A stretch of 64,000 nucleotides of DNA, from assembly GCA_006212045.1 (NCBI GenBank), contig PZPK01000023.1:1-64000 (forward strand). Direction: 5' to 3'. The stretch comes from Oleiphilus sp. (GTDB taxonomy: Bacteria > Pseudomonadota > Gammaproteobacteria > Pseudomonadales > Oleiphilaceae). Below, one piece after another: positions 35,979 through 45,690 of the stretch. The first letter of the stretch is position 1. Every line of letters starts with the position of its first letter. The notes beneath the pieces were generated by a model. The model was given only the letters and a program-made list of their open reading frames with translations. It had not been told where the DNA came from and made no database searches. The translations under genes and the position numbers were made by a program.

Positions 35979-37537
35979 TTGGCGAGCAAGTGCCGACTTT
36001 CATCGGCAAAGCCGGTGCCGACCTCGGAGTAATAGTTAAAGGCCACATCCGCCCCCAGAGCAATCAACTCATCCTGCTCATCGGGATAGCGTGCAACGAC
36101 GGACAACTTGCCGCGATAACCGGCTGCCTGAAGTTGCTGAATAATATTCTTCATTTCAACCGGCGACGGCAACGCCAGCATCACCAGTTTGAGCTCGGCA
36201 AACGGGACGGTTTCCCAAAATTCGATATCGTCACCGTCACCGGTCATTATCTGGTAGCCTTCATTCCGGAGATTAACCGTCCGACCTGGGTCGACCTCAA
36301 GCCCCCAGACCCTGTCACCATAATCTTTGGAAAGTGAATTGTAGGCACCCAACCCGACGCGACCCATTCCAACAATCAGAATCTCGACACCCGAGGGACA
36401 TTGCCCTGGTGGGCGGGCAGCGCTGCTGCGTTCAAATCGCAACATGAATTTCTTGTACTTTGCATAGATACGATGCGCATACTGATAAGTGATACTTGTT
36501 ACCAGAAAAGATATTGCGGTGGCCAGCGCTATAATGACCAACCACTCCTTGCTCAACCAGCCCTTGTCAACGCTGAGGCTCGCGACAATGAGCCCGAACT
36601 CGCTGAAATTTGACAGGATAATTCCGGAAAGAAAAGCCGTTCGTATGCGGAAGCCCAATGCCGCAATGACGAAGAAAAAGAGCACAAATTTAGCCATCAA
36701 TGCTCCACAAACGAGTAGCGCCGCCCCCCACATTTCGAGCGTCGGTAGTGCGGTGAAACCAATAGAAAGAAAGAAACCTATCAGGAAAATATCCTTGAAA
36801 CTGATCAGTGATTTATACACTTCGGAGGTATGGGGCAGTCCTGCCAGCAGCATGCCTGCCGCCAATGCGCCAAGGTCTCCTTTCAGGCCAAGCGCTTCAA
36901 ACACGGCAGCCCCGCCAAAAGCCATCACGATGCCTGAAAGCGGCACCAGCTCTCCATGTCCAACACGCCCATAAACATGGTTTATCAAAGGCCTTAGAAA
37001 CACACACAATATCAACAGTACAGACCAGGGACTTGGGGTTTTTCCTGTCGCCGCGAAAAGAAACAGCACCGCAACCAGGTCCTGAATGATTAAAACACTG
37101 ATACTGAGATCGCTGTGTTTTGTTTTTAATTCCGAGTTGTCTTCCAATACTTTAATCACGCAGACCGTACTGCTGAAACTGAGGGCAAACACCACCAGCG
37201 CCACAGACTCAAGGTCAAGATCAAAAAGCTGAACCCCCAGATAAGCTCCGGCGAACAACATCAGGGGCACTACTACAACGAACCAGCCCAGCATGTTGAC
37301 GGAGGTGGTTCCCCAGATCGCTGGCCGCATCAGCTCTTTGAGATTGACCTTCAAACCGATGGTAAACAACATCAAGGTGATACCGGTGTCTGCCAGCGTA
37401 TCAATCGCATCATTTTTTTGGTAACCCAGCGCATGCAAAAGAAAACCGGCAAACAGGTAGCCAAGCATCGGAGGCAGCCTGAACTGTTTGGCAGCCAGAC
37501 CCAGCCCAAACGCGAGCAATAACCAGATAATAGACAT
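35975..37537 (-). CDS. Kef/CPA2-type cation:proton antiporter with TrkA-N domain
   Basis: About 520 residues. Twelve or so membrane segments (residues about 1-385) are of the CPA2 Na+/H+ exchanger type, with GYLFAGFLLHALG, ALSFSSTVCVIKVLEDN and GDLGALAAGMLLAGLP. A cytoplasmic Rossmann domain follows (about 395-520, VEILIVGMGRVGLGAYNSL, NAD-binding GxGxxG) of the KefB/KefC/YbaL type. It probably exports K+ or Na+ in exchange for protons under redox or nucleotide control. I start it at the ATG at 37537 (MSIIWLLLAFGLG), since the longer frame from 37639 adds an unlikely N-terminus. Divergent from the receiver-TPR gene. Confidence 0.88.
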   Translation of the reverse strand: MSIIWLLLAFGLGLAAKQFRLPPMLGYLFAGFLLHALGYQKNDAIDTLADTGITLMLFTIGLKVNLKELMRPAIWGTTSVNMLGWFVVVVPLMLFAGAYLGVQLFDLDLESVALVVFALSFSSTVCVIKVLEDNSELKTKHSDLSISVLIIQDLVAVLFLFAATGKTPSPWSVLLILCVFLRPLINHVYGRVGHGELVPLSGIVMAFGGAAVFEALGLKGDLGALAAGMLLAGLPHTSEVYKSLISFKDIFLIGFFLSIGFTALPTLEMWGAALLVCGALMAKFVLFFFVIAALGFRIRTAFLSGIILSNFSEFGLIVASLSVDKGWLSKEWLVIIALATAISFLVTSITYQYAHRIYAKYKKFMLRFERSSAARPPGQCPSGVEILIVGMGRVGLGAYNSLSKDYGDRVWGLEVDPGRTVNLRNEGYQIMTGDGDDIEFWETVPFAELKLVMLALPSPVEMKNIIQQLQAAGYRGKLSVVARYPDEQDELIALGADVAFNYYSEVGTGFADESRHLLAK

Positions 37538-37668
37538 AGAAAAACTGCTTGCTTTTATCGTTATAAGTAGGAGTATGGGGCGCGTTTGAAAAACCCGAAT
37601 AAAAATCGAAAAAACTTGCCTATACTCAATGGAATACAATCATTTTACATGAATAGTCTTGTTGGTAT

Positions 37669-39303
37669 ATGTCACTGGAAAAGTTTTCTAAAAAGCGGGT
37701 GTTGATCGTTGATGAGCTGGATGCATTCCGTTTCTCGACCAAACAGGCTCTCATGTCACTGGGTATGAAACTGGTGGATACCGCAAGCACCGCGCAGTCC
37801 GTGGTGTCCGGATTTCAGAATGTGAATTACGACATTGTTCTGTGTAATTACGACTTGGGCAAAGGCAAGAACGGCCAGCAACTGCTGGAAGAGTTGCGCT
37901 ACAAAAAGCTGCTCAAGTTTACCGGGCTGTTTTTTATCATTTCTGCCGAAGTTGAACGTGGCAAGGTCATGGGAACGCTGGAAAACGAACCCGACGGTTA
38001 CCTGGTAAAACCTGTCACACCCAATGATCTGAAACAACGCCTCGGACGCTCCCTGGAAGTCAAGGAAGCCATGCGCCTGATCAATGAGGCCATAGACGAC
38101 GGCGATTATCGGAGCGCTCTTGCCTATTGTGACAAACGTCTGGCGGACAAACTTCCTTACGCCGCCACCTGCAGTAAAACTCGCGCCTGGCTTCTGACCA
38201 AGCTCGGCAAACTATCCGAAGCTGAAAACTTCTACAAAAACATTCTGGCCGACAACGATTACACCTGGGCTGAGTACGGGCTGGCCAAGGTACAGATCAA
38301 GGCACGCAAATACGATGAAGCCGAGGTTCTGCTAAAGCACATCATTGACAATAACCCGGATTATATTGAGGCAATGGACCAGCTTGCCGAATTGTATCAG
38401 TTGCGCGGCAAGCCCAAGGATGCGCAGAACCTGGTGAAGCAGGCGCTGGAACGCTCACCCAACTCCCTGCTTAGGCAAAAGCAGCTGGCGGACCTTTGTA
38501 TTGAGAATAAAGATACCGAGGGGGCAACAGAGGCTTTCAAGCAGGTCATCAAACTTGGCGATCAGTCTGTGTATGCAAAACCAGAACAGTACTATGACTT
38601 TGCCGAGTTTCTGGCCGATGAGTCCACACACTCAGACGATGAAAAAGATGCGCAATCACATGCCAGTGAAGCATTCAAGCTTCTGGAAAAGGCCAAAAAG
38701 CGTTTTTCCAGTCAAGCCCAGATCGAGACACAAACCAGGCTTGTCAGCACCTGTCTGACAGCCGCTTTGGGCGACGAATCCAAGGCATCGGAGGAGCTAA
38801 ACCGGATACTGGAACAAAGTGCTGATCCGGACTCGCCGTTTGATGCTGACACGCTTCAGGTGGCTGCCAAAGCACTTAAAGCGGTTGGCCGGGATGAAGA
38901 AGCAGAGGAAATGCTCGAACAGGCTGCAGATCTCGCTTCCAATGACAGCGATACGGTTTCTGACATTTATGACCAGTTAAACCAGGACATCACTTCTGAA
39001 ACCCGGCAACGGGCAGCGGCATTCAACAAAAATGGTATACGTCTTTACAACGACGGTAAAATTGAAGAAGCGGCCAAAGAGCTTCGTATGGCCGTGCCGT
39101 TGACGCCTCGTCATATCTCCCTCAACCTCAATCTGATTCAGGTGCTATTGAAGCTGGACCAGACCTCAAAAAACTCGGCCAGTCGCGCTGAGATCGAACG
39201 TTACATGCATAAGGTCAGGCATATCCCTCCGCACCATTATGAATACCCTCGCTACGAGTATCTCAAAGCACGCTTTGAAAAGAGCCGTTCACCTGACAAA
39301 TAG
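37669..39303 (+). CDS. receiver-domain plus TPR protein
   Basis: 544 residues. The N-terminal part (about 8-128) is a response-regulator receiver (RVLIVDELDAFRFSTKQAL, LVKPVTPNDL), and the rest is a chain of TPR repeats (about 140-290 and 420-520). The usual phospho-acceptor Asp is replaced: the stretch is LCNYDLGKGKNG, with Asn60 where related proteins have CDYNLG. The first acid pair (VDE) and the Lys of LVKP are kept. No output DNA-binding domain is present, so it should act through protein contacts, in the way of VieB-like REC-TPR proteins. Divergent from the antiporter gene. Confidence 0.85.
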   Translation: MSLEKFSKKRVLIVDELDAFRFSTKQALMSLGMKLVDTASTAQSVVSGFQNVNYDIVLCNYDLGKGKNGQQLLEELRYKKLLKFTGLFFIISAEVERGKVMGTLENEPDGYLVKPVTPNDLKQRLGRSLEVKEAMRLINEAIDDGDYRSALAYCDKRLADKLPYAATCSKTRAWLLTKLGKLSEAENFYKNILADNDYTWAEYGLAKVQIKARKYDEAEVLLKHIIDNNPDYIEAMDQLAELYQLRGKPKDAQNLVKQALERSPNSLLRQKQLADLCIENKDTEGATEAFKQVIKLGDQSVYAKPEQYYDFAEFLADESTHSDDEKDAQSHASEAFKLLEKAKKRFSSQAQIETQTRLVSTCLTAALGDESKASEELNRILEQSADPDSPFDADTLQVAAKALKAVGRDEEAEEMLEQAADLASNDSDTVSDIYDQLNQDITSETRQRAAAFNKNGIRLYNDGKIEEAAKELRMAVPLTPRHISLNLNLIQVLLKLDQTSKNSASRAEIERYMHKVRHIPPHHYEYPRYEYLKARFEKSRSPDK

Positions 39304-39336
39304 CCACCGGCCCGCATAACAATCACGGCATCTTGA

Positions 39337-40653
39337 TTAGTTTGAGTGTGACAACAGGTATTGATCCAGCATGGGCCTGAAATCCTGCCTTACGCCCAGA
39401 CTTTTCATGATCCAGAAGTGGCCACTCACCATGCGATCAATATACAAACTGTCCACAGGTGGTTTGAAATGCTCGATGTGCTTGAAAAACAGCGGGGTAT
39501 TCCTGACGGCACGCATATGGATGTCCGATGCCGCAAAATCGTAATGGGCAATACCACTGAACGGTTCAAAAAAAATATCCCGCCAGACTTTGTAATAATC
39601 CGCTCCCGGACTCGGAAGGCGTGGAACGCGCGCGCCCAGGCGGCGAAGAGCATCATCTACGCTGGCATAATCCTCGTGAATGCTGGCGCGGATCGCATCT
39701 GCGTAGGCGGCAACAATCTCGGGCTTCAAAACCTTGACGCACCCAAAGTCATACACAATCACAGTACCATCCGGGCGAAACGCGAAATTACCTGGGTGCG
39801 GGTCACCATGAATCACATGGTGCTCAAACAACTGACTGGCCAGCATCGAGAATATGCGCTGCCCAATCCGGTTTAGCGTATCCTGATCGTAAGCATTGAT
39901 TGCCTCCGAATCCAGATGATCACCTTCGAGATACTCAAGCGTTAAGACACGGGCGGTTGACAGCTCGGGCAATACCTCGGGGATCAGTAACTGCTCATCA
40001 TGTTTGTGAAACTCCCTGAACATGGAAAGATTGCGCGCTTCCTGGACGTAATCAAGCTCTTCATGCAAACGCGCCTGAATCTCGCGAAACAGCTCGTCTA
40101 CACTTTTCTTTGGCATCTTCAGCAGGCCACCAAGCTTTAGTGTGACCTTGAGATGAACCAGATCCGAATTGACCGACTCGTCAACGCCGGGGTACTGTAC
40201 CTTGACGATCACTTCCCGGCCATCGTGCGTGGTCGCTCTGTGCACCTGTCCGATCGAGGCGGCGGCGTATGGCTCACGTTCAAATTCCGCAAACAGTTTG
40301 TCGGGCTCTTCCCCGAGCTCTGCCAGCACTTGCTGCCTGATCACCTCGTACGCTACCGGCGGGGCTTCTTTTTGCAGTTTCTGCAACGCCGAGGAAAATT
40401 CCTGAGGCAGAAAATCCTGAGTCTGGGAGGCAATCTGGCCGATTTTCATAACGGCCCCCTTCAACTCGCCAAGTGTATCCGCAACGTCACTCGCCATTCG
40501 CTGGTAGGTATTGCGTTTTGCTTGCTCCGCGCCCTCTTCAGACCTGAACACTGACTGCACTTTATCGGAGGCATAGCGTCCTGCGACGGATGCGGTCATG
40601 CCCGCGAGTTTCAGAAACCGCCCGGTCTTGCTGGTCTGCCTATTTTTAGCCAT
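39337..40653 (-). CDS. AarF/ABC1/UbiB-family atypical kinase
   Basis: 438 residues with the ABC1 family marks: KxGQ in GAVMKIGQIASQTQDFLPQEF, AAASIGQVHRA (Ala-rich loop replacing the usual Gly loop), IVKVQYPGVDESVNSDL, HGDPHPGNFAFRPDGTVIVYDFGCVK (catalytic and metal-binding loop). No C-terminal pair of membrane helices as in UbiB proper is obvious, so it is an AarF relative rather than UbiB itself. It probably supports ubiquinone or lipid metabolism. Convergent with the receiver-TPR gene. Confidence 0.88.
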   Translation of the reverse strand: MAKNRQTSKTGRFLKLAGMTASVAGRYASDKVQSVFRSEEGAEQAKRNTYQRMASDVADTLGELKGAVMKIGQIASQTQDFLPQEFSSALQKLQKEAPPVAYEVIRQQVLAELGEEPDKLFAEFEREPYAAASIGQVHRATTHDGREVIVKVQYPGVDESVNSDLVHLKVTLKLGGLLKMPKKSVDELFREIQARLHEELDYVQEARNLSMFREFHKHDEQLLIPEVLPELSTARVLTLEYLEGDHLDSEAINAYDQDTLNRIGQRIFSMLASQLFEHHVIHGDPHPGNFAFRPDGTVIVYDFGCVKVLKPEIVAAYADAIRASIHEDYASVDDALRRLGARVPRLPSPGADYYKVWRDIFFEPFSGIAHYDFAASDIHMRAVRNTPLFFKHIEHFKPPVDSLYIDRMVSGHFWIMKSLGVRQDFRPMLDQYLLSHSN

Positions 40654-40688
40654 AGTGTGACTACCATTTATCCGCCAATTCAGGGCAA

Positions 40689-41357
40689 TTATTGCGCAAG
40701 AACTTGGGTCTCAAACTGCGCTTTATCGTCCAGCGACAATGTTAGTTTCATCCCCGGTTTTAGCACACCAACACCTTCAGGCGTTCCGGTGAGCACGACA
40801 TCACCCGGCAACAGGGTGAAATGCTTGCTGATGTGTCGTATCAAAGGCAAAACCGGAAACAGCATATCCCCGGCGCTACCCTTTTGCCTGACTAACCCAT
40901 CAATCGACAATGTAAACTTCACGCTTGTCAGGTCACCAAAGCTGGATCGATCCAATATGGGCGTCAGAGGACAGGCGCCATCAAAAGCCTTGGATAACTC
41001 CCAAGGCAAGCCCTTTTCCTTTAACCGGCTCTGCAATTCTCGCTTGGTCAAATCGAGCGCCAGACCAATGCCCGAAATCGCTTGCAGCACCTGATCATCG
41101 CCAGCCTGACACAGTGACTCGCCAATAACCACAGCCAATTCCGTCTCGTAGTGGATGGCCTCATCTGAAGGCAGTTTTATAGGTGCCGTAAAAGGGATTA
41201 GCGCAGTGCTGGGCTTGATAAAAAGCACCGGCTCAACGGGTACCGGATTGCTTAGTTCTTTGGCATGCGCCGCATAATTGCGACCTACACACACGATTTT
41301 TCCTGGCTTGAGCGTGGGCAGTGCCACGCCGGAATGTGTCTGGAAATGCTCAAGCAT
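40689..41357 (-). CDS. fumarylacetoacetate hydrolase-family protein
   Basis: 222 residues of the FAH C-terminal fold. KIVCVGRNYAAHAKEL, the metal-site stretch IHYETELAVVIGE and VVLTGTPEGVGVLKPGM are typical of acylpyruvate hydrolase / fumarylpyruvate hydrolase-like enzymes (YcgM type). It probably cleaves or decarboxylates a 2-oxo acid such as oxaloacetate or an acylpyruvate; the substrate cannot be told. It stands alone 35 bp before the AarF gene in the same direction. Confidence 0.9.
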   Translation of the reverse strand: MLEHFQTHSGVALPTLKPGKIVCVGRNYAAHAKELSNPVPVEPVLFIKPSTALIPFTAPIKLPSDEAIHYETELAVVIGESLCQAGDDQVLQAISGIGLALDLTKRELQSRLKEKGLPWELSKAFDGACPLTPILDRSSFGDLTSVKFTLSIDGLVRQKGSAGDMLFPVLPLIRHISKHFTLLPGDVVLTGTPEGVGVLKPGMKLTLSLDDKAQFETQVLAQ

Positions 41358-41616
41358 TCTGATCCCACCTTATGATTAGACGGCTGTAGAGTAAACGAGC
41401 GGGCTTGCAATATACAATCAGGAACCAACGCAATTCGGCTACAGCACCTACCCACGATTTTTTTGGGGTACCCATTTGCCTTTAATGTATCGAAACGGCG
41501 CACGCAGCAACCGGTATTGTAAGGGCGGAAACATAAAAAGTACCACGCCCTGTTACTGCGTAACTGTTACCACGAATACCGGAACGTTTGATGAGATCAT
41601 CAGAACAGCTTTGTGA

Positions 41617-42672
41617 TTATTCCGGTACAGAACATTCCGAAGCGCCCGGATCGAATTTGCAGCGAATTTTCCATAGCAAGGTAATGGCTTTCCGGTCGTA
41701 AGTCGCTTCATCCCGCAGAGCAAGCCGCACGCGCTTGACCATCGACTCGTACTCTTTGACAAGTTCCGGGCCGAGATCTACCCAGTATTTGTCCGGTATC
41801 TCGCTTTCAGCCTGTTTGACAGTATTCTCAAGCTCGCCAAAACGCGTCAGTGCATGCGAACGCATCTGGCTGGCAAAATCTGCAGGCACACGTTCAATAT
41901 TGACCACCATTTGCATGACGGCATAAAGGATATTGAAGCGCACTATGCCGCCTTTTTCTCCCAGACCCTTGTATAATTCAAAGGTATTATAAGCCAGCGC
42001 CGGACCAAACATGACGTCCAGGTTGCCATTATTGAACTGACCTGCCCATGTTGCCAGCGAGGTGTGCACAGGGGAAGCACCCACCGTTTCTACAAATTTG
42101 ATGCTCGCAGCATCTCCATTGAGGATCGCGACTTTCTTGCCGCTAATGCTGGAAATACTGACATTGGATTTATCCCGGAGAAAGGGATAGATCTCCCCAA
42201 TCGGAAAAAGGCCACTCACTTCGTACTTATCGTGCCGGACAAGGTTGACGGCTTTGGGGTGGTTCAGAGTGGCAGAAAGGGTTTTCAGGCCATCCAGGGA
42301 GCGAATACCTCCCGGCGCACCAAAAGCTGCCGAAAAAGGCACAAAATCCTTGGCCAATATATTGGTCAGGAAAACGGCATCGCAGATTTCTGACTTAAAG
42401 TCGTTGGACGCTACCTTTTCGTCGGTATAGGCATCCAGCTGCAGATCAATACCCCAATTGATCGCTTCGAGACGCGTCTGCTTGAGAAACGTGATAAAAG
42501 GCCCGGTCGAGCCAACCGGATCCCAAACACAGAATTTGACGGGAGTCAGCTGCTGGGCCACTACCTGCTGGCTACTACTCGCCGATCCGAACACAATCAG
42601 AAAGGCTAGTGCCAGCAATTTATAGCCCGACACACACCTGAGGGACAATCTGCAAATCATTTTCTCAACCAC
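41617..42672 (-). CDS. periplasmic solute-binding-like protein
   Basis: 351 residues with a signal peptide (about 12-38, LLALAFLIVFGSASSSQQVVAQ). The mature part resembles a type 2 solute-binding fold: TPVKFCVWDPVGSTGPF, CDAVFLTNILAKDF, KKVAILNGDAASIKFVETVG, GNLDVMFGPALAYN. I place it in the group of putative solute-binding proteins of marine gammaproteobacteria (DUF6091-like), without a transporter gene next to it. The ligand is unknown. Two Cys at the very end (IRCKFDPGASECSVPE) may form a disulfide. Confidence 0.75.
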   Translation of the reverse strand: MVEKMICRLSLRCVSGYKLLALAFLIVFGSASSSQQVVAQQLTPVKFCVWDPVGSTGPFITFLKQTRLEAINWGIDLQLDAYTDEKVASNDFKSEICDAVFLTNILAKDFVPFSAAFGAPGGIRSLDGLKTLSATLNHPKAVNLVRHDKYEVSGLFPIGEIYPFLRDKSNVSISSISGKKVAILNGDAASIKFVETVGASPVHTSLATWAGQFNNGNLDVMFGPALAYNTFELYKGLGEKGGIVRFNILYAVMQMVVNIERVPADFASQMRSHALTRFGELENTVKQAESEIPDKYWVDLGPELVKEYESMVKRVRLALRDEATYDRKAITLLWKIRCKFDPGASECSVPE

Positions 42673-42801
42673 TTGAACACCCTGTAAATTTGACCCGCTA
42701 CTGGTACAGTCACGCTCAGCGGAAAGCGGCCCAAATTACGTGTATATTATTCAGATTACAAGATGTAAGTACTACGGAACACCATCAATACGACAAAATG
42801 A

Positions 42802-44196
42802 TCAGTCAAAGATTTTTCCTGGGTTCATGACGCCATTTGGATCGAACACGGCTTTAATCCCTTTCATTAACGTTATCTCTTCTGCAGACTTCGTGTACTC
42901 AAGATAGCGTTTCTTTACCAGCCCGACACCATGCTCTGCCGATACACTCCCCTGATAACGCGCAACAATTTCAAACACCCATTTGTTGACCTGCTCACAT
43001 TTTCGGAAGAACTCGTCTTTCTCCAGGTTTTCAGGCTTAAGTATGTTCAGGTGCAAATTGCCATCACCGATATGTCCGAACCAGATCAGCTCAAAATCAG
43101 GATAATGCTCGGTCACCACACGGTTAATCTCGTTCAGAAAGTCCGGAACTTTAGAGACAACAACCGAGATGTCGTTCTTGTAGGGTGTTCTGACAGAAAT
43201 AGACTCTGAAATACCTTCTCGTAGACACCACAGATTTTTGGCCTGGGTTTCACTTTGGCTGATGACTCCGTCCAATACCCAGGCATTTTCGACACATTCT
43301 TCAAACACGCCCATCGCATCGTCCATCTGCGCCTGGGCTTCCGCTTCAAATTCCAGCAACGCATAGTATGGCGCCTCACTTTCGAATGGCTTGGGCACAT
43401 CGTTGTGTGCCAACACATGCGACATCGCCTCATGCGAAAAGAATTCGTAGGCGGTCAGGTCGAGCTTGGCCTGAAATGCCTTCAGAACATCCATGGTATT
43501 GGTAATATCATTCAAGCCCAGCACCAAAACTGTTAAATTCCTGGGAGATCTGGCCAGCCGCATCGTCGCTTCAGTTATAAATCCAAGCGTCCCTTCTGCT
43601 CCGATGAACAAATGCCTGAGATCATAGCCGGTATTGTTTTTCAGCAGGTCCTGATTCAACTCAAGAATCTCACCGGCCCCTGTCACCACTTTCAAGCCAA
43701 GCACCCAGTCTCTGGACATGCCATACTTGATCACCTTGATCCCACCAGCATTGGTGGAAAGGTTGCCGCCTATCTGGCTGGAGCCCGCGGAGGCAAAATC
43801 CACCGGATAGTATAATCCCCGCTCTCGTGCATAATCCTGCAACTGCTGGGTCACGACTCCGGCCTGCACCTTTACCGACCGGTCACTGGCGCTGAATTCG
43901 AGAAAGTCATTCATATAATCGAACGAAACAACCACCTCGCCATTGGAGGCAACCGCACCACCACTGAGTCCGGTGCGCCCCCCAGACGGCACCAACGCAA
44001 ACTCAAGCTCGTTGGCGAGCCTGACCACAGCCTGCACCTGCTCGGTGGTCTTGGGAAAGACTATCGCCAATGGCGCGACATCGTATATTTTTGTCCAATC
44101 CCGCCCCCAATTATCAAGAGACTCGGTGTCAGTCTTTATTTTTCCGGGCTCCAGCACTTTCTCAAGGGCCAGGATGATATCTTTCGACGACTGCAT
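42802..44196 (-). CDS. FAD-linked D-2-hydroxyglutarate dehydrogenase-like oxidase
   Basis: 464 residues of the FAD_binding_4 / FAD-oxidase_C family. SGGRTGLSGGAVA is the FAD diphosphate loop; GGNLSTNAGGIKVIKYG and FIGAEGTLGFITEA follow. The C-terminal part has FGHIGDGNLHLNI and SAEHGVGLVKK, with the metal-binding His residues. D-lactate or D-2-hydroxyglutarate is the usual substrate. The divergent serA gene suggests D-2-hydroxyglutarate: SerA reduces 2-oxoglutarate as a side reaction that drives serine synthesis, and this oxidase returns it, as described for Pseudomonas. Confidence 0.9.
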   Translation of the reverse strand: MQSSKDIILALEKVLEPGKIKTDTESLDNWGRDWTKIYDVAPLAIVFPKTTEQVQAVVRLANELEFALVPSGGRTGLSGGAVASNGEVVVSFDYMNDFLEFSASDRSVKVQAGVVTQQLQDYARERGLYYPVDFASAGSSQIGGNLSTNAGGIKVIKYGMSRDWVLGLKVVTGAGEILELNQDLLKNNTGYDLRHLFIGAEGTLGFITEATMRLARSPRNLTVLVLGLNDITNTMDVLKAFQAKLDLTAYEFFSHEAMSHVLAHNDVPKPFESEAPYYALLEFEAEAQAQMDDAMGVFEECVENAWVLDGVISQSETQAKNLWCLREGISESISVRTPYKNDISVVVSKVPDFLNEINRVVTEHYPDFELIWFGHIGDGNLHLNILKPENLEKDEFFRKCEQVNKWVFEIVARYQGSVSAEHGVGLVKKRYLEYTKSAEEITLMKGIKAVFDPNGVMNPGKIFD

Positions 44197-44404
44197 GCTT
44201 ACCTCACTGCCATTACCACGCCAACGTTCTTGCCAAACTGCATCAATTTATAGCCGCAACACATTGTTTTTGTGACACTAATTTGACTATAAATTTAACG
44301 CGCGTTTAAAAAGCGGATTATGTTATCATACGCGCCTTTTTCACACACTGCCCTTTATGGCTAAGGCTGCCCTGTCAGCCGATTTCACGAGGTAGAACCG
44401 TAAC

Positions 44405-45634
44405 ATGACCACGACGTCTCTGGACAAAGATAAAATCAAATTTTTGTTGCTGGAAGGTGTGCACCCATCTGCAGTCGATACGCTGAAAAAAGCAGGTTAT
44501 TCAAACATTGAATACCTGAAAACATCGCTCGCGCAGGATGAGCTCATCGAAAAGATAAAGGATGCGCATTTCGTTGGTATACGTTCGCGCACTCAGCTGA
44601 CGGCAGAAGTTTTTGACGCGGCCAAAAAACTGATTGCGGTCGGCTGCTTCTGTATCGGAACGAATCAGGTTGACCTTAAAGCCGCAACCGCACACGGGGT
44701 CGCTGTTTTCAATGCGCCCTATTCCAATACACGCAGTGTGGCGGAACTCGTGATTGGTCAGGCGATTCTATTGCTCAGGGGCGTCCCTGAAAAAAATGCC
44801 AAAGCGCACCGTGGTGAATGGCTAAAATCCGCAGCGAACAGTTACGAAATTCGCGGTAAAAAGCTGGGAATCATCGGTTATGGCAGTATTGGTAGTCAGC
44901 TCAGTGTCCTGGCCGAGTCCATGGGGATGAAAGTCGCATTCTATGACGTCGTTACGAAGTTGCCTCTTGGTAATGCCAACCAGGTGGACTCGCTGGACAC
45001 GCTCCTTGCGGAGTCCGATATTGTGAGTCTGCATGTACCCGAAACCGCAGCCACCCAGAACATGATCGGCGAAAAAGAGCTGGCCACAATGAAAAAGGAC
45101 AGCATCCTGATCAACGCCGCACGTGGTACCGTGATTGATATCGATGCCTTGGCCAACGCGCTTGAAAGCAAACACCTGCTCGGTGCGGCCATCGATGTCT
45201 TTCCTGTCGAACCCAAGTCCAACCAGGAAGAGTTTGTTTCGCCACTGCGCGCCTTTGACAATGTCATCCTTACACCGCATGTCGGAGGCAGTACAATGGA
45301 AGCACAGGAAAACATTGGCGTGGAAGTGGGTGAAAAACTGGCAACCTACAGCGACACCGGCACCTCGGTTACCTCGGTGAATTTCCCGGAAGTTGCCTTA
45401 CCGGCGCACCCCAACAATCACCGGCTGCTGCATCTGCACGAGAATGTGCCCGGAGTCATGTCCGAAATTAACCAGGTGTTCTCGGAAAACAACATCAATA
45501 TCAGCGGTCAATACCTGCAGACCAATGAGGATATCGGCTACGTAGTGATAGATGTCGACAAGGAATATAGCGACCTCGCACTGGAAAAGCTGAAGTCGGT
45601 CAAAGGCACCATACGGGCACGCGTTCTGTTCTAG
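44405..45634 (+). CDS. serA: D-3-phosphoglycerate dehydrogenase SerA
   Basis: 409 residues, the E. coli-like form. The NAD site is LGIIGYGSIGSQLSVLAE. Substrate-site residues appear in NAPYSNTRSVAELVIG and NAARGTVIDIDAL, and the catalytic His in TPHVGGSTMEAQENIG. A C-terminal ACT domain (about 335-409, NVPGVMSEINQVFSENNINI) serves serine feedback. It makes 3-phosphohydroxypyruvate, the first step of serine synthesis. Divergent from the D-2-hydroxyglutarate dehydrogenase gene across about 208 bp. Confidence 0.96.
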   Translation: MTTTSLDKDKIKFLLLEGVHPSAVDTLKKAGYSNIEYLKTSLAQDELIEKIKDAHFVGIRSRTQLTAEVFDAAKKLIAVGCFCIGTNQVDLKAATAHGVAVFNAPYSNTRSVAELVIGQAILLLRGVPEKNAKAHRGEWLKSAANSYEIRGKKLGIIGYGSIGSQLSVLAESMGMKVAFYDVVTKLPLGNANQVDSLDTLLAESDIVSLHVPETAATQNMIGEKELATMKKDSILINAARGTVIDIDALANALESKHLLGAAIDVFPVEPKSNQEEFVSPLRAFDNVILTPHVGGSTMEAQENIGVEVGEKLATYSDTGTSVTSVNFPEVALPAHPNNHRLLHLHENVPGVMSEINQVFSENNINISGQYLQTNEDIGYVVIDVDKEYSDLALEKLKSVKGTIRARVLF

Positions 45635-45662
45635 AGCGCTTACACCTTCCGGCCCTTACCAG

Positions 45663-45690
45663 GCGCAATCCGCTTCAGGTACGATTGCGC
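45663..45690 (+). terminator. hairpin after serA (possible terminator)
   Basis: GCGCAATC (45663-45670) pairs perfectly with GATTGCGC (45683-45690), 29 bases after the serA stop, and overlaps the 3' end of the convergent tetR gene. Only TTG follows, so termination is doubtful. Confidence 0.35.
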
